NCBI GenBank assembly: GCA_002719815.1
Contig: PBET01000015.1
Coordinates: forward strand, 1 to 45,151
From: Methanobacteriota archaeon
Lineage (GTDB): Archaea; Thermoplasmatota; Poseidoniia; Poseidoniales; Poseidoniaceae
Direction of reading: 5' to 3'
Length of the DNA stretch: 45,151 nucleotides
Below, one piece after another: positions 17,940-25,269 of this stretch; the stretch's first letter is position 1, and each line of letters opens with the position of its first letter. Below the pieces are notes generated by a model. It saw only the letters and a program-made list of their open reading frames with translations. It had not been told where the DNA came from and ran no database searches. Both the position numbers and the translations under genes were made by a program.

Positions 17940-19235
17940 TTACTTCCTCAACTCTTCGAGGATTTCAGCCACTCTTGTCTGCGTTTTCGGACCTTCTTCT
18001 GTGATGAGACGTTGAGCGACGATTTCGATTTCATCGCCAATGGCTCCTGCACTAACGGCCATGTTCTTTGCATGCAGGCGCATGTGTCCTTTTTGGATAC
18101 CACTGGTTGCAAGAGCGCGAAGTGCTCCAAGATTTTGTGCTAAGCCTGCTGCGGCCATAATCGATGCTAATTCTTGTGCGGATTCAACGCCTAAGATCTC
18201 CAGATTCGTTCGGGCAACTGGATGTACTTTTGATGCTCCACCAACAATACCGACCGCCATCGGTGTCTCGATGGTTCCAACAAGGTTGCCGTTTGCATCC
18301 TTTTCCCAATGTGTCATTGATCCGTATCTTCCTTGATGAAATGCCACATAAGCATGGCAACCTGCTTCAACGGCTCTCCAATCCTGGCCACATGCTACTG
18401 CTACAGCAGAAATGCCGTTCATGACGCCCTTGTTGTGCGTAGCTGCTCGATATGGGTCAGCCATTGCGAAGTGATGTGCTTCGAGGATTCCATCGATAAT
18501 CGAAGAACCCTCTCCAGCATCGCCAGAATTGCTCATTTCTTCTGGCGTAAAGGTCGCAGATACGCGAGCAAGTCGCTGCGTTGCAAGATTGGAAAGAATT
18601 CTCAACAATGAACGGCCGTTCGTGATGTTTTCCAATTCAGGTGCAAGAAGTTCTGCCATCGTATTGACAGCATTCGCTCCCATTGCATCGCGGCAATCAA
18701 CGTGGATATGGACGATGAGCATCGGTCCTGAAAGGGTTTCAATTGACCGAGTTGTAATGTCCTTACATCCTCCTCCCAATCGAATCATTGTTGATGGTAG
18801 GCTGTTTGCTAAAGCCATCAATTCGCTCTTTTGGTCCTCAATTTGTTGGACAGCAACCTCATGATCCTCAATATCGAGAAGTTGAATTTGTGCAATCATC
18901 ATTGGTCCGTCACTACTCGAAACGAATCCGCCTGAGGCATGGCATCGCTTTGCCATGTTTGACGCAGCTGCAACAACACTGGATTCCTCGAGACAAAATG
19001 GGACGACGTAATGCTTTCCGTCGAGAATAAAGTTCGTTGCAACACCCACTGGTAGGGACATTGTCCCAATGACATTCTCAATCATTCGATCTGCGGCGGC
19101 ATCATCCAATTCTCCATTGCTTGCAAGAGCCTCAATTTGCTCATCGCTAAGATTTGCAAGTTTCGCAATCATCGCTCGACGTTCCTCAACATCGAGTTTG
19201 TAGAAGCCCTTGAGGCGGCTGTTGTCAACAGGCAT
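17940..19235 (-). CDS. mvaA: Hydroxymethylglutaryl-CoA reductase, class II
   Basis: Converts HMG-CoA to mevalonate for archaeal isoprenoid lipid synthesis (family knowledge). It has 431 residues with no membrane anchor. Catalytic positions of the Pseudomonas mevalonii class II enzyme are all matched: E83 in CLEESSVVAA, K269 in HNKGVMNGI, D285 in CGQDWRA and H384 in QKGHMRLHAKN. ENVIGTMSLPVGVA (53-66) and DAMGANAVNTMAE (183-195) are the substrate- and cofactor-binding motifs. The class II form, known in Archaeoglobus and Thermoplasmatales, points to an old transfer from bacteria. The start ATG is preceded by GAGGAG (19241-19246 on the opposite strand). Confidence 0.95.
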   Translation of the reverse strand: MPVDNSRLKGFYKLDVEERRAMIAKLANLSDEQIEALASNGELDDAAADRMIENVIGTMSLPVGVATNFILDGKHYVVPFCLEESSVVAAASNMAKRCHASGGFVSSSDGPMMIAQIQLLDIEDHEVAVQQIEDQKSELMALANSLPSTMIRLGGGCKDITTRSIETLSGPMLIVHIHVDCRDAMGANAVNTMAELLAPELENITNGRSLLRILSNLATQRLARVSATFTPEEMSNSGDAGEGSSIIDGILEAHHFAMADPYRAATHNKGVMNGISAVAVACGQDWRAVEAGCHAYVAFHQGRYGSMTHWEKDANGNLVGTIETPMAVGIVGGASKVHPVARTNLEILGVESAQELASIMAAAGLAQNLGALRALATSGIQKGHMRLHAKNMAVSAGAIGDEIEIVAQRLITEEGPKTQTRVAEILEELRK

Positions 19236-19293
19236 GGTGTCTCCTCTTAATCGATACCAAGTGTTGAGGGTGAATGAATCAATCGGATGAAAT

Positions 19294-19346
19294 TAACGGG
19301 ATTAACGCTTTAATTAACGCGTTATATTTGCGTTAGGCATGCGTTA
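19294..19346. repeat. Six-copy GCGTTA/TAACGC hexamer array in divergent promoter region
   Basis: In the 218-bp gap between the HMG-CoA reductase start and the AAA+ operon, TAACGG (19294), TAACGC (19303 and 19315) and GCGTTA (19319, 19330 and 19341) form a nearly mirror-symmetric array. The three right-hand copies are spaced exactly 11 bp apart, about one helical turn. The two central copies fuse into the palindrome TAACGCGTTA (19315-19324). TATA-like stretches TTATATTTG and TTATTTAAG fall between the copies. It looks like a multi-site operator for a cooperative regulator. A replication or plectonemic role is also conceivable. No protein partner is identified. Confidence 0.7.
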
Positions 19347-19453
19347 TTTAAGCCCAATAATGCTTGATGGCAGTACGATTAACGTCTCATAACAGGTTTG
19401 TACAACCTCGTATCTTCGTGAAACGTCATATACTTGTTCGAAGTTGCTCGGTC

Positions 19454-21181
19454 ATGCATGGAAATACCATCGATTTTGGCTTCCCTTCTCTAAGCGAAGA
19501 TCCATTTTCATCAAGTCCACTCGATAAGGATGAACTCGATTTACTCGTAGGTCGGCATGGTATGTTTGAGGAACTTGAACGAAAGATTACCTTCAAATCA
19601 GCAGATCGGATGTTACTCGTTGGTGAATTTGGTTCTGGAAAAACCTCGTTTATGCAGTGCTTGAGTGTACGAACAAACCTTCATTTGAGCATCGATCGTA
19701 TTGCTCTCTCAGAACCCGGAATCGAGTTGCTAAAGGACATGTATGCCCAATTAATCGATGGCTCACCCCCTCATGATTATCAGAAATTGAGCCGTGATTT
19801 GCAACGTATGCTTCATGATTCACGCCAAATGCTTCCACTGATTACCATTGATGCTGATATGGCTGATGTCTCATCTCTGGAAGCGTGCCTTCGTTCATCA
19901 TTGCCGTTTTTTGAACGGCTTCCTGCACTTATCCTCATCGCCATCAATCCACGGCAACAATCGCTCATCTCGGAACAACTTCTGCAACGATTCGAAGTAC
20001 GCAACATGGCGAGTTTGGACATCGATGGAATCAAGGCCCTCGTAGAACGAAGGATTGCAAAAGCCTCTTCTCAGCCTTATTCACTCACTTCAGAGGATGC
20101 GAATCGACTGCTTCAATTGAGTCAAACAGGCCAACCTGGAGCGATTATACGAGTCCTACGTCATGCTGTTTCTGGAAATTATGTTGCTCCACAGCGAACT
20201 GAACCGGTTCCGATGGAATCCTTGCCCCAAGAAACAACCTTGCCTCTTGATGAGGTTGAAGTTGAGCAAAACATTGAACCAATACTTGACGATGTGATTC
20301 AAGATGCTATTGAGGATGATGAAAATGAACCTGATTCAGAGGATTGGGAAGAAACACCGGGCATGACACAAGCTACTGGATTTGATCTTGATTTCGGTAT
20401 TTTGGATGAACCTGTTGAAGAACCACTTGAAATCTTCGACGAACATCCTGAAGAAGCGCCTGAAGCGTCCGTTGATGATGCCTATGTTACCGAAGAGAGT
20501 CTGCCCTTCTCTGGCGTTTTTGGAGGATTGAGGAACAGGCGACGAATTGTGAACAATGACTTGCAATCAGCACCAGAGGGTCAGTTTAAGGCAACAGAAA
20601 AGGGGACTGCGTTTTGGTCGGCTGAAGAATCGAATCTCCCTGAAGAGGTTCTCGAAACCAGTGACGAGGTTGCTGATGAATACGTTCCTGAATTCGATGA
20701 GCAAATTGATATCGACGACGAGGTGGACTTGATCGGTTTGCAAGAGATTCATGCTTCTGAAACCGTCGTTTCTGAATCAGCTACAATTGAGACATTTGCT
20801 CGACTTCTATCGCAGTTGATTCAGCCATCGAATCAGGGGCTCGAAGGTGATAGCGATTTAGTCGATCGTCTACGTGCTCTCTCAAGGCCACGATTTGCGC
20901 AAAAGGAGGAGCATGTACTTGATGTTGCAGTTCTTAGTTCACTCACATCATCTGAGTCCATCGTTGTAGCAGAAGCCAAGAAACGAAATCTTTCTCCTTC
21001 GGACATTGCGCTCTTGAACCGACTCTCAATCAAACGTGCGCGTCTTTCTCAAATTTGCAATCGATTGCATAAGGCAGGAATCCTTCATGCTCGCATGGCG
21101 GGTCGTTCTCGAATGTTTGGACTTACACGTAGCGCCCTTGCCCAATTGATTGCTTGGGGCCTTGTTGGAGGTGATGAATGA
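19454..21181 (+). CDS. Orc1/STAND-like AAA+ ATPase with acidic linker and C-terminal winged helix
   Basis: A 575-residue protein of unknown role. An N-terminal AAA+ domain (about 25-260) has Walker A GEFGSGKTS at 57-65 and a Walker B-like ITIDAD near 130. A sensor-1-like ILIAINP and a GQPGAIIRVLRHA sensor-2-like helix follow. Residues about 270-480 are highly acidic and low in complexity. Residues about 490-575 look like a MarR-type winged helix (LSIKRARLSQICNRLHKAGI). This resembles the Orc1/Cdc6 layout with an added acidic arm. The frame opens earlier (TTG 19364, ATG 19367), but ATG 19454 has an ATATAC TATA-like box 24 bp upstream (leaderless type), so it is preferred. It heads an operon with the two following genes. 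Confidence 0.7.
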   Translation: MHGNTIDFGFPSLSEDPFSSSPLDKDELDLLVGRHGMFEELERKITFKSADRMLLVGEFGSGKTSFMQCLSVRTNLHLSIDRIALSEPGIELLKDMYAQLIDGSPPHDYQKLSRDLQRMLHDSRQMLPLITIDADMADVSSLEACLRSSLPFFERLPALILIAINPRQQSLISEQLLQRFEVRNMASLDIDGIKALVERRIAKASSQPYSLTSEDANRLLQLSQTGQPGAIIRVLRHAVSGNYVAPQRTEPVPMESLPQETTLPLDEVEVEQNIEPILDDVIQDAIEDDENEPDSEDWEETPGMTQATGFDLDFGILDEPVEEPLEIFDEHPEEAPEASVDDAYVTEESLPFSGVFGGLRNRRRIVNNDLQSAPEGQFKATEKGTAFWSAEESNLPEEVLETSDEVADEYVPEFDEQIDIDDEVDLIGLQEIHASETVVSESATIETFARLLSQLIQPSNQGLEGDSDLVDRLRALSRPRFAQKEEHVLDVAVLSSLTSSESIVVAEAKKRNLSPSDIALLNRLSIKRARLSQICNRLHKAGILHARMAGRSRMFGLTRSALAQLIAWGLVGGDE

Positions 21182-22230
21182 TGACTTGGTCGGTAAGTTG
21201 GTCATGGCAAGCACCATCGAGAATTAGTGCAATTGAATCTGTAAGTGGACACCTGTGCGTGGCATATGGTCTTGAATTGACGCTCTTCGATGCGAAAAAT
21301 GAGATTCAATGGCAACGGAGTATGCCGTTTAAGGCTCATGCTATCTGCAACGGCGATGGGCGCATTGGCGTTCTTGCTGCGCATGCATTCTATTTGCTTA
21401 ACACAGTTGATGGTTCAATGGTTCATGAAGGTCGTTCTTGTCCAGGCGGTTTCCTTCATCTCCTCAATCGACCGGGTGGTGGCTGGGTCGTATCCGGACG
21501 AGACGGGAATTTGCATCTCTTCGATGCGAACGGTATCGGTATTCGACGTATTCAATCTGGAATCGTTCGCCGCTTAATCGGTTGGCTTGACAGAGAACAT
21601 CTGCTATGGCAAGATGCCAGTGGTGTTGTCTATTGTGGCCAAATTGCGCAACAAGACAAGCGCAGAGTGGTTGATTCAACGGTTTGGAGTTGGGTTTCAC
21701 CATTGATCGATGGGCGAACACTCCTGCAATCTGCTGATGGTCAATTGTGGGATGGCATTCCACATCCTTATGGATGGGATCGCCTCGAACGCATTGAAAT
21801 TGACTCTCTTGAACCATTGATGGCGACACGCGTAGCCGATGGATGGTGGGTGTTAGGAATTGAAGGCCACCTTGACCATATGACCTCGAGTTCTGAAGAA
21901 ATTCGGGTTGGAGAAGGAATGGAACTTGGAGATCTCTTGGTCCGTCTTGGTCCAAATTCGATGGTGACTTGTCGTCGAGATGGACTCGTCCGTCGATGGG
22001 TCGCTCCTCATCTTGCAGAACAACAACGCCGACATCGACAGAAAGAGGCAGCTGATGCGAAGTTGGCCCGCTCATGGGATGAGCGACGTCAGTTGTTTGA
22101 ACGAGCGCAAACCGCTGAAGATGAGGGTCGCCTCTCCCGTGCAGTAGAATTGTATGAAGCACTCGGCCGAATGGATGATGTTCAACGCTTGTTGCGACGT
22201 CAAAAAGGAGGTGGAGATACTGAATCCTGA
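21181..22230 (+). CDS. Beta-propeller-like protein with C-terminal helical (TPR-like) tail
   Basis: A 349-residue protein of unknown function. Residues 1-275 are repeated beta-strand units with motifs such as GHLCVAYGLELTLFDAKN, GWVVSGRDGNLHLFDANG and MVTCRRDGLVRRWVAP, typical of WD40/PQQ-type propeller blades. A charged helix follows (about 280-310). Then comes a helical hairpin, LFERAQTAEDEGRLSRAVELYEALG, like one TPR repeat. No signal peptide is seen, so it is likely cytoplasmic. The Shine-Dalgarno GGAGGTGA (21167-21174) lies inside the upstream gene. ATG 21181 at 6 nt is favoured over ATG 21178 at 3 nt. Overlap with the AAA+ gene suggests the products work together. Confidence 0.7.
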   Translation: MTWSVSWSWQAPSRISAIESVSGHLCVAYGLELTLFDAKNEIQWQRSMPFKAHAICNGDGRIGVLAAHAFYLLNTVDGSMVHEGRSCPGGFLHLLNRPGGGWVVSGRDGNLHLFDANGIGIRRIQSGIVRRLIGWLDREHLLWQDASGVVYCGQIAQQDKRRVVDSTVWSWVSPLIDGRTLLQSADGQLWDGIPHPYGWDRLERIEIDSLEPLMATRVADGWWVLGIEGHLDHMTSSSEEIRVGEGMELGDLLVRLGPNSMVTCRRDGLVRRWVAPHLAEQQRRHRQKEAADAKLARSWDERRQLFERAQTAEDEGRLSRAVELYEALGRMDDVQRLLRRQKGGGDTES

Positions 22231-22513
22231 TGAGACGTTGACAATTGAGCGAGTAAAGCACTATCTTTCGATTACTGCAAAAGCAAGAGACAAAGCGACT
22301 TCACTCGCATCAAATCCAGATGAAGAATCCATGCTCAATACATTGCTTTCAATGGCTGATGACTATGCAAATGATGCTCAGTACTTCCTTGATCAAGGTG
22401 ATCTCATTCGTGCTTTTGGTGCAATCAATTACGCACATGCATGGATTGATGCTGGCGTAAAACTACGCCTTCTTGACGGCCATGGTGATGATGTACTGTT
22501 CACGCTGCCGTAA
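22220..22513 (+). CDS. DUF357-like helical protein
   Basis: About 97 residues. The region DDYANDAQYFLDQGDLIRAFGAINYAHAWIDAGVKL matches my memory of archaeal DUF357 proteins: a helical hairpin with a conserved NYAxxWxDAGxxL block. No ATG lies in a sensible place. The frame extends back to ATG 22154 inside the previous gene. A strong GGAGGTG (22207-22213) lies 6 nt before CTG 22220, the spacing used by neighbouring genes, so CTG is the likely start; GTG 22211 and TTG 22238 are alternatives. It overlaps the propeller gene by 11 bp and the convergent HTH gene by 14 bp. Function is unknown. Confidence 0.72.
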   Translation: MNPDETLTIERVKHYLSITAKARDKATSLASNPDEESMLNTLLSMADDYANDAQYFLDQGDLIRAFGAINYAHAWIDAGVKLRLLDGHGDDVLFTLP

Positions 22514-22913
22514 AGGCTTGATGTTGCGTTGTTTCAACTTGACCAACCAATTCACGTATGGATTCAACATCGTTGAGGATCTCATTGGCCCGCTTCTTCG
22601 CAAGATTGACAAATGGTTGAATCGATTGTTCGAGGCTCATGCGCAATCGATAAATGTGTGCAGGGCGCCCTCGACTTGATTCTGTACGAGAGGAAAAGTG
22701 CACGAGATTCATATCCCTTAGTTCCGATATTGCCAGGCTGACATCGGGTTGTCGAATGTTGCAATGACATTGCAAATCTTTGGATGAAGCGGCACCATGA
22801 TGGTGCAAACAGATGAGTACACTTGCCGTGTTCTCGTTCGCTCCGAGTTGAACGAGTTTCTGCCACAAAGAAAACTCTGAAGTGCTCAAGGTATGTGGCG
22901 ACTCGGAACCCAT
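22500..22913 (-). CDS. Winged-helix transcriptional regulator (MarR/TrmB-like)
   Basis: A 137-residue predicted DNA-binding protein. Residues 15-90 form a winged helix: GANENTASVLICLHHHGAASSKDL, then recognition helix QPDVSLAISELRDMNL, then the wing with SSRGRPAHIYRL. A C-terminal helix (95-137) probably forms the dimer. The segment CHCNIRQ holds two Cys next to the HTH that might sense metal or redox state, but this is a guess. The TATA box at 22935-22942 lies about 25 bp before the ATG, so the mRNA is probably leaderless. Regulatory targets are unknown. Confidence 0.78.
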   Translation of the reverse strand: MGSESPHTLSTSEFSLWQKLVQLGANENTASVLICLHHHGAASSKDLQCHCNIRQPDVSLAISELRDMNLVHFSSRTESSRGRPAHIYRLRMSLEQSIQPFVNLAKKRANEILNDVESIRELVGQVETTQHQAFTAA

Positions 22914-22933
22914 GGCATTAATAGGAAAATCCG

Positions 22934-22943
22934 AATATATAAT
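22934..22943 (-). promoter_or_regulatory. TATA box of leaderless winged-helix regulator gene
   Basis: On the minus strand the sequence reads ATTATATATT, centred about 25 bp upstream of the ATG at 22913. Archaeal transcription starts about 25 bp from the TATA centre, so the start codon would be at or next to the mRNA 5' end. No Shine-Dalgarno site is present between them. Confidence 0.55.
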
Positions 22944-22959
22944 ACAATCACCGACGTTT

Positions 22960-23018
22960 TATTGAAAATATAAATTAAAATAAGACAATGTAACAATGAG
23001 GTATTATATTCGCCTCAT
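22960..23018 (-). terminator. Probable terminator of the rps6e-aIF2gamma-PIN operon
   Basis: Seven bases after the PIN gene stop on the minus strand, ATGAGG and CCTCAT (23018-22996) can form a 6-bp hairpin with an 11-nt AT-rich loop. A strongly T-rich stretch follows (TCTTATTTTAATTTATATTT, about 22985-22966). Archaeal RNA polymerase terminates at T-rich tracts, with or without a hairpin. This AT-rich gap also holds the promoter of the next minus-strand gene. Confidence 0.5.
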
Positions 23019-23024
23019 GATAAC

Positions 23025-23399
23025 TTACAATCCATTGACAAAACGGATGTTTTTTCCCTTAACAATTTCAAGTATACCTACGCCTGCATCGAGGGATCTG
23101 CGTTTAAGATCCGCATCAACAGTAAGGATTGGAATGTCTCGCTCGATTGCGATTTGCAACAAAGCATCATCGGTATGGGTCGGGTTGGAATCAACCAGTG
23201 TTGAACGCTGAAGCAAAAGGTCGAGCATGAGCTTCTTCCCTCGAGGACGACCCGATTCAATCGCCTCCAATTCATCGAGAACCAAATCAACGAGAATGAA
23301 ATGTGGTGGGCCTACCAGTTGCGACAAGGATGCATCAATGTTGAATGCACCATCGACCAGTGCAACCCAGCCGCAAGCATCGATGAGCACATCGCCCAT
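23025..23399 (-). CDS. PIN-domain ribonuclease (VapC9/Fcf1-like)
   Basis: A 124-residue single PIN domain. The four acidic metal-ligand positions of the fold can be seen: D7 in LIDACG, E43 in LDELEAIE, D77/D78 in HTDDALLQIA and D95/D97 in LTVDADLKRR. In archaea a PIN protein of the COG1412 type is often found directly after aIF2-gamma, and the order here is the same, with 9 bp between the genes. That points to RNA processing linked to translation or ribosome assembly rather than a toxin. No antitoxin gene is next to it. GAGGTG overlaps the aIF2-gamma stop and serves as its ribosome-binding site. Confidence 0.85.
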   Translation of the reverse strand: MGDVLIDACGWVALVDGAFNIDASLSQLVGPPHFILVDLVLDELEAIESGRPRGKKLMLDLLLQRSTLVDSNPTHTDDALLQIAIERDIPILTVDADLKRRSLDAGVGILEIVKGKNIRFVNGL

Positions 23400-23408
23400 A
23401 GAAGCACC

Positions 23409-24647
23409 TCAAAGAATGGTACCATGGCCGATGAGTCGCCATCGAGCACCAACACGACGAGAGAGCGAAACTCTCTGCCCTTGATCAGCACAAATCGGTA
23501 GACGAAGTTGGAGGTTTGCTTTTCCTTTTTCAACACCTTTGACAACACCAACCGATGTGGATGTAGCAACGTTGACCATCAGCATCTCGTTGTTTCGAAG
23601 GGGATGAATCGTATCTGGCTCATCGTCAACTCCAGCAACCATGTTCTTCATCAAATGAATTTCAATGGCACATTCTGAACGAACTTCTGGGAGTTCACCT
23701 TTCTTTGCAAGAACTTGACCAGAGAGGTTGTCAGCCGTAGTGATGGATGGATCGAGGAGTGTTCCAAATCCGCACAAACCTCCAGCGGTCATCTCATCAC
23801 GCTTACCACCGCCTCCTTGCATGCTTGTAATCGTGGTTTCAATGGGTTCCCAATGGGATTTGTTTCCATTTTCGATTTTACGTCCAGGTCCGATGATGAT
23901 TTCATCACCCTCTCTGAATGTTCCTTCAACGATTGAACCGCCAATGACACCACCCGTCAATTTTGTAGGGCGTGTTCCTGGTCGATTGACGTCAAATGAA
24001 CGTGCAATGTGCATCACTGCTCGCTCATCGGATTCTCGATCTGGTGTAGGAATCGTCATTTCAATGGCTTCGATGAGGATATCGAGGTTCACGTCATGAT
24101 GCGCTGAGACTGGAATAATCGGTGCCTCTTCAGCGATGGTACCCTTGAGGAATGTCTTGATTTCATTGTAGGATTCCATCGCTCGTTCCCTTGAGACTAA
24201 GTCGATCTTGTTCTGAACGATAACGATGTTCCTGATACCAGCGATTTCGAGTGCCATCAAGTGTTCTCGTGTCTGTGGTTGTGGACATGTTTCATTGGCA
24301 GCAACCATGAGCATAGCTCCATCCATAATCGAGGCACCTGTGATCATAATCGCCATCAGTGTCTCGTGACCAGGTGCATCAACGAAGGAAACAACACGTT
24401 GGAGTTCATTTTCAACATCCTTTCCACCTTCTGGATGGCGTCCTGTTGCATAATATTGCCCAGAACCCGTCTTGTAGAAGGCTGTATCAGCATAACCGAG
24501 TTTGATGGAGATTCCACGGCGCCGTTCTTCGGAATGTGTATCGGTCCAAACTCCAGACAATGCTTGGGTGAGCGTTGTTTTTCCGTGATCGACATGGCCT
24601 ACAAGACCAATGTTCACTTCAGGTTGGGATGGAAGGGTTCGTGCCAT
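23409..24647 (-). CDS. eif2g: Translation initiation factor 2 subunit gamma
   Basis: GTPase subunit that delivers initiator Met-tRNA to the small ribosomal subunit. It has 412 residues, standard for archaeal aIF2-gamma. G-motifs in order are GHVDHGKTTLTQAL (P-loop, about 16-29), RRGISIKLGYAD (switch 1), DAPGHE (G3) and NKID (G4). The two beta-barrel domains follow. Between switch 1 and G3, where many family members have a Cys-zinc knuckle, no CxxC pair is seen (the segment reads TAFYKTGSGQYYATG). AAGGAGG lies upstream of the ATG. It sits in the conserved order rps6e, aIF2-gamma, PIN. Confidence 0.97.
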   Translation of the reverse strand: MARTLPSQPEVNIGLVGHVDHGKTTLTQALSGVWTDTHSEERRRGISIKLGYADTAFYKTGSGQYYATGRHPEGGKDVENELQRVVSFVDAPGHETLMAIMITGASIMDGAMLMVAANETCPQPQTREHLMALEIAGIRNIVIVQNKIDLVSRERAMESYNEIKTFLKGTIAEEAPIIPVSAHHDVNLDILIEAIEMTIPTPDRESDERAVMHIARSFDVNRPGTRPTKLTGGVIGGSIVEGTFREGDEIIIGPGRKIENGNKSHWEPIETTITSMQGGGGKRDEMTAGGLCGFGTLLDPSITTADNLSGQVLAKKGELPEVRSECAIEIHLMKNMVAGVDDEPDTIHPLRNNEMLMVNVATSTSVGVVKGVEKGKANLQLRLPICADQGQRVSLSRRVGARWRLIGHGTIL

Positions 24648-24689
24648 ACTTCCCTTCCTCCTTGTTCACCGATTCAACCCTCTCGGGTT

Positions 24690-25205
24690 TCACTCCGCTG
24701 CAGCTTCTTCCTCACCGAGCAACTTGTCAAGGCCGATGTTTCCGGCATCAACAACTTTGAGATTGATTTGACGTGTATCTTGTGTGATGGTGTTTCCACG
24801 GAAAACACGTCGCTTACGCATACCTTCTGGCTTGTATCGGAATCGCTTCTTTTCGCCCTTCTTGGTCTTGGAAACGAGGTTGTGACCCTTGAAACCGGTT
24901 GAAGCGGTGACGAGAATTGCTTGGCGAGAACCGCCTTCGAGATCTCGACGCATCGGTGTTCCAGTCTTGTCGGAACCGCCGGTAATCTCGAGTTTGTAGC
25001 CAGTCAAGGTCGATTCACCTTCTCCAACGAAGATTCCATCGATGACATCGCCAATTTTCTTACCGAGTAATTGAGCGTGATTGTTACCCGAAATCACCGT
25101 CTTGTACGATGGGGAGTATGTCTTCTCCTTACCGTTCTTGGTGGTACGAGTTAACTTCGTTGTGGTATCGTTGACCACTGCAACAAATGAATTTCCATCA
25201 GCCAT
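24690..25205 (-). CDS. rps6e: Small ribosomal subunit protein S6e
   Basis: A 171-residue ribosomal protein. It starts MADGNSFVAVVND. The S6e core has LLGKKIGDVIDG, YKLEITGGSDKTGTPMRRDL and a basic GEKKRFRYKPEGMRKRRVFRGN. A short extension ends in an acidic EEEAAAE tail. It is somewhat longer than the shortest archaeal S6e proteins. The frame extends six codons further upstream, but ATG 25205 has AGAGGA close before it and gives the family start. It is the first gene of the operon with aIF2-gamma. Confidence 0.95.
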   Translation of the reverse strand: MADGNSFVAVVNDTTTKLTRTTKNGKEKTYSPSYKTVISGNNHAQLLGKKIGDVIDGIFVGEGESTLTGYKLEITGGSDKTGTPMRRDLEGGSRQAILVTASTGFKGHNLVSKTKKGEKKRFRYKPEGMRKRRVFRGNTITQDTRQINLKVVDAGNIGLDKLLGEEEAAAE

Positions 25206-25241
25206 GATGCATTCCTCTAGCAACCTAGCGACAAACGACCC

Positions 25242-25249
25242 CTATTTAG
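25242..25249 (-). promoter_or_regulatory. Promoter of the rps6e operon
   Basis: On the minus strand, CTAAATAG preceded by a purine-rich GTGAGG (BRE-like) lies about 40 bp upstream of the rps6e ATG at 25205. This places the mRNA 5' end about 15 nt before the start codon, leaving room for the AGAGGA ribosome-binding site. The element occupies the 64-bp gap after orc1/cdc6. Confidence 0.45.
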
Positions 25250-25269
25250 CCTCACCGCATGCTATTTGT

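Noticed and set aside
19364-19453. N-terminal extension of the AAA+ ATPase from TTG 19364 or ATG 19367
   Set aside because: The 29-30 residues are basic and unlike the rest, there is no Shine-Dalgarno site, and ATG 19454 has its own TATA-like box at the leaderless distance. It remains possible.
23025-23399. Toxin-antitoxin system based on the PIN domain
   Set aside because: No antitoxin-size gene is adjacent, and the position directly after aIF2-gamma matches a conserved archaeal translation cluster.
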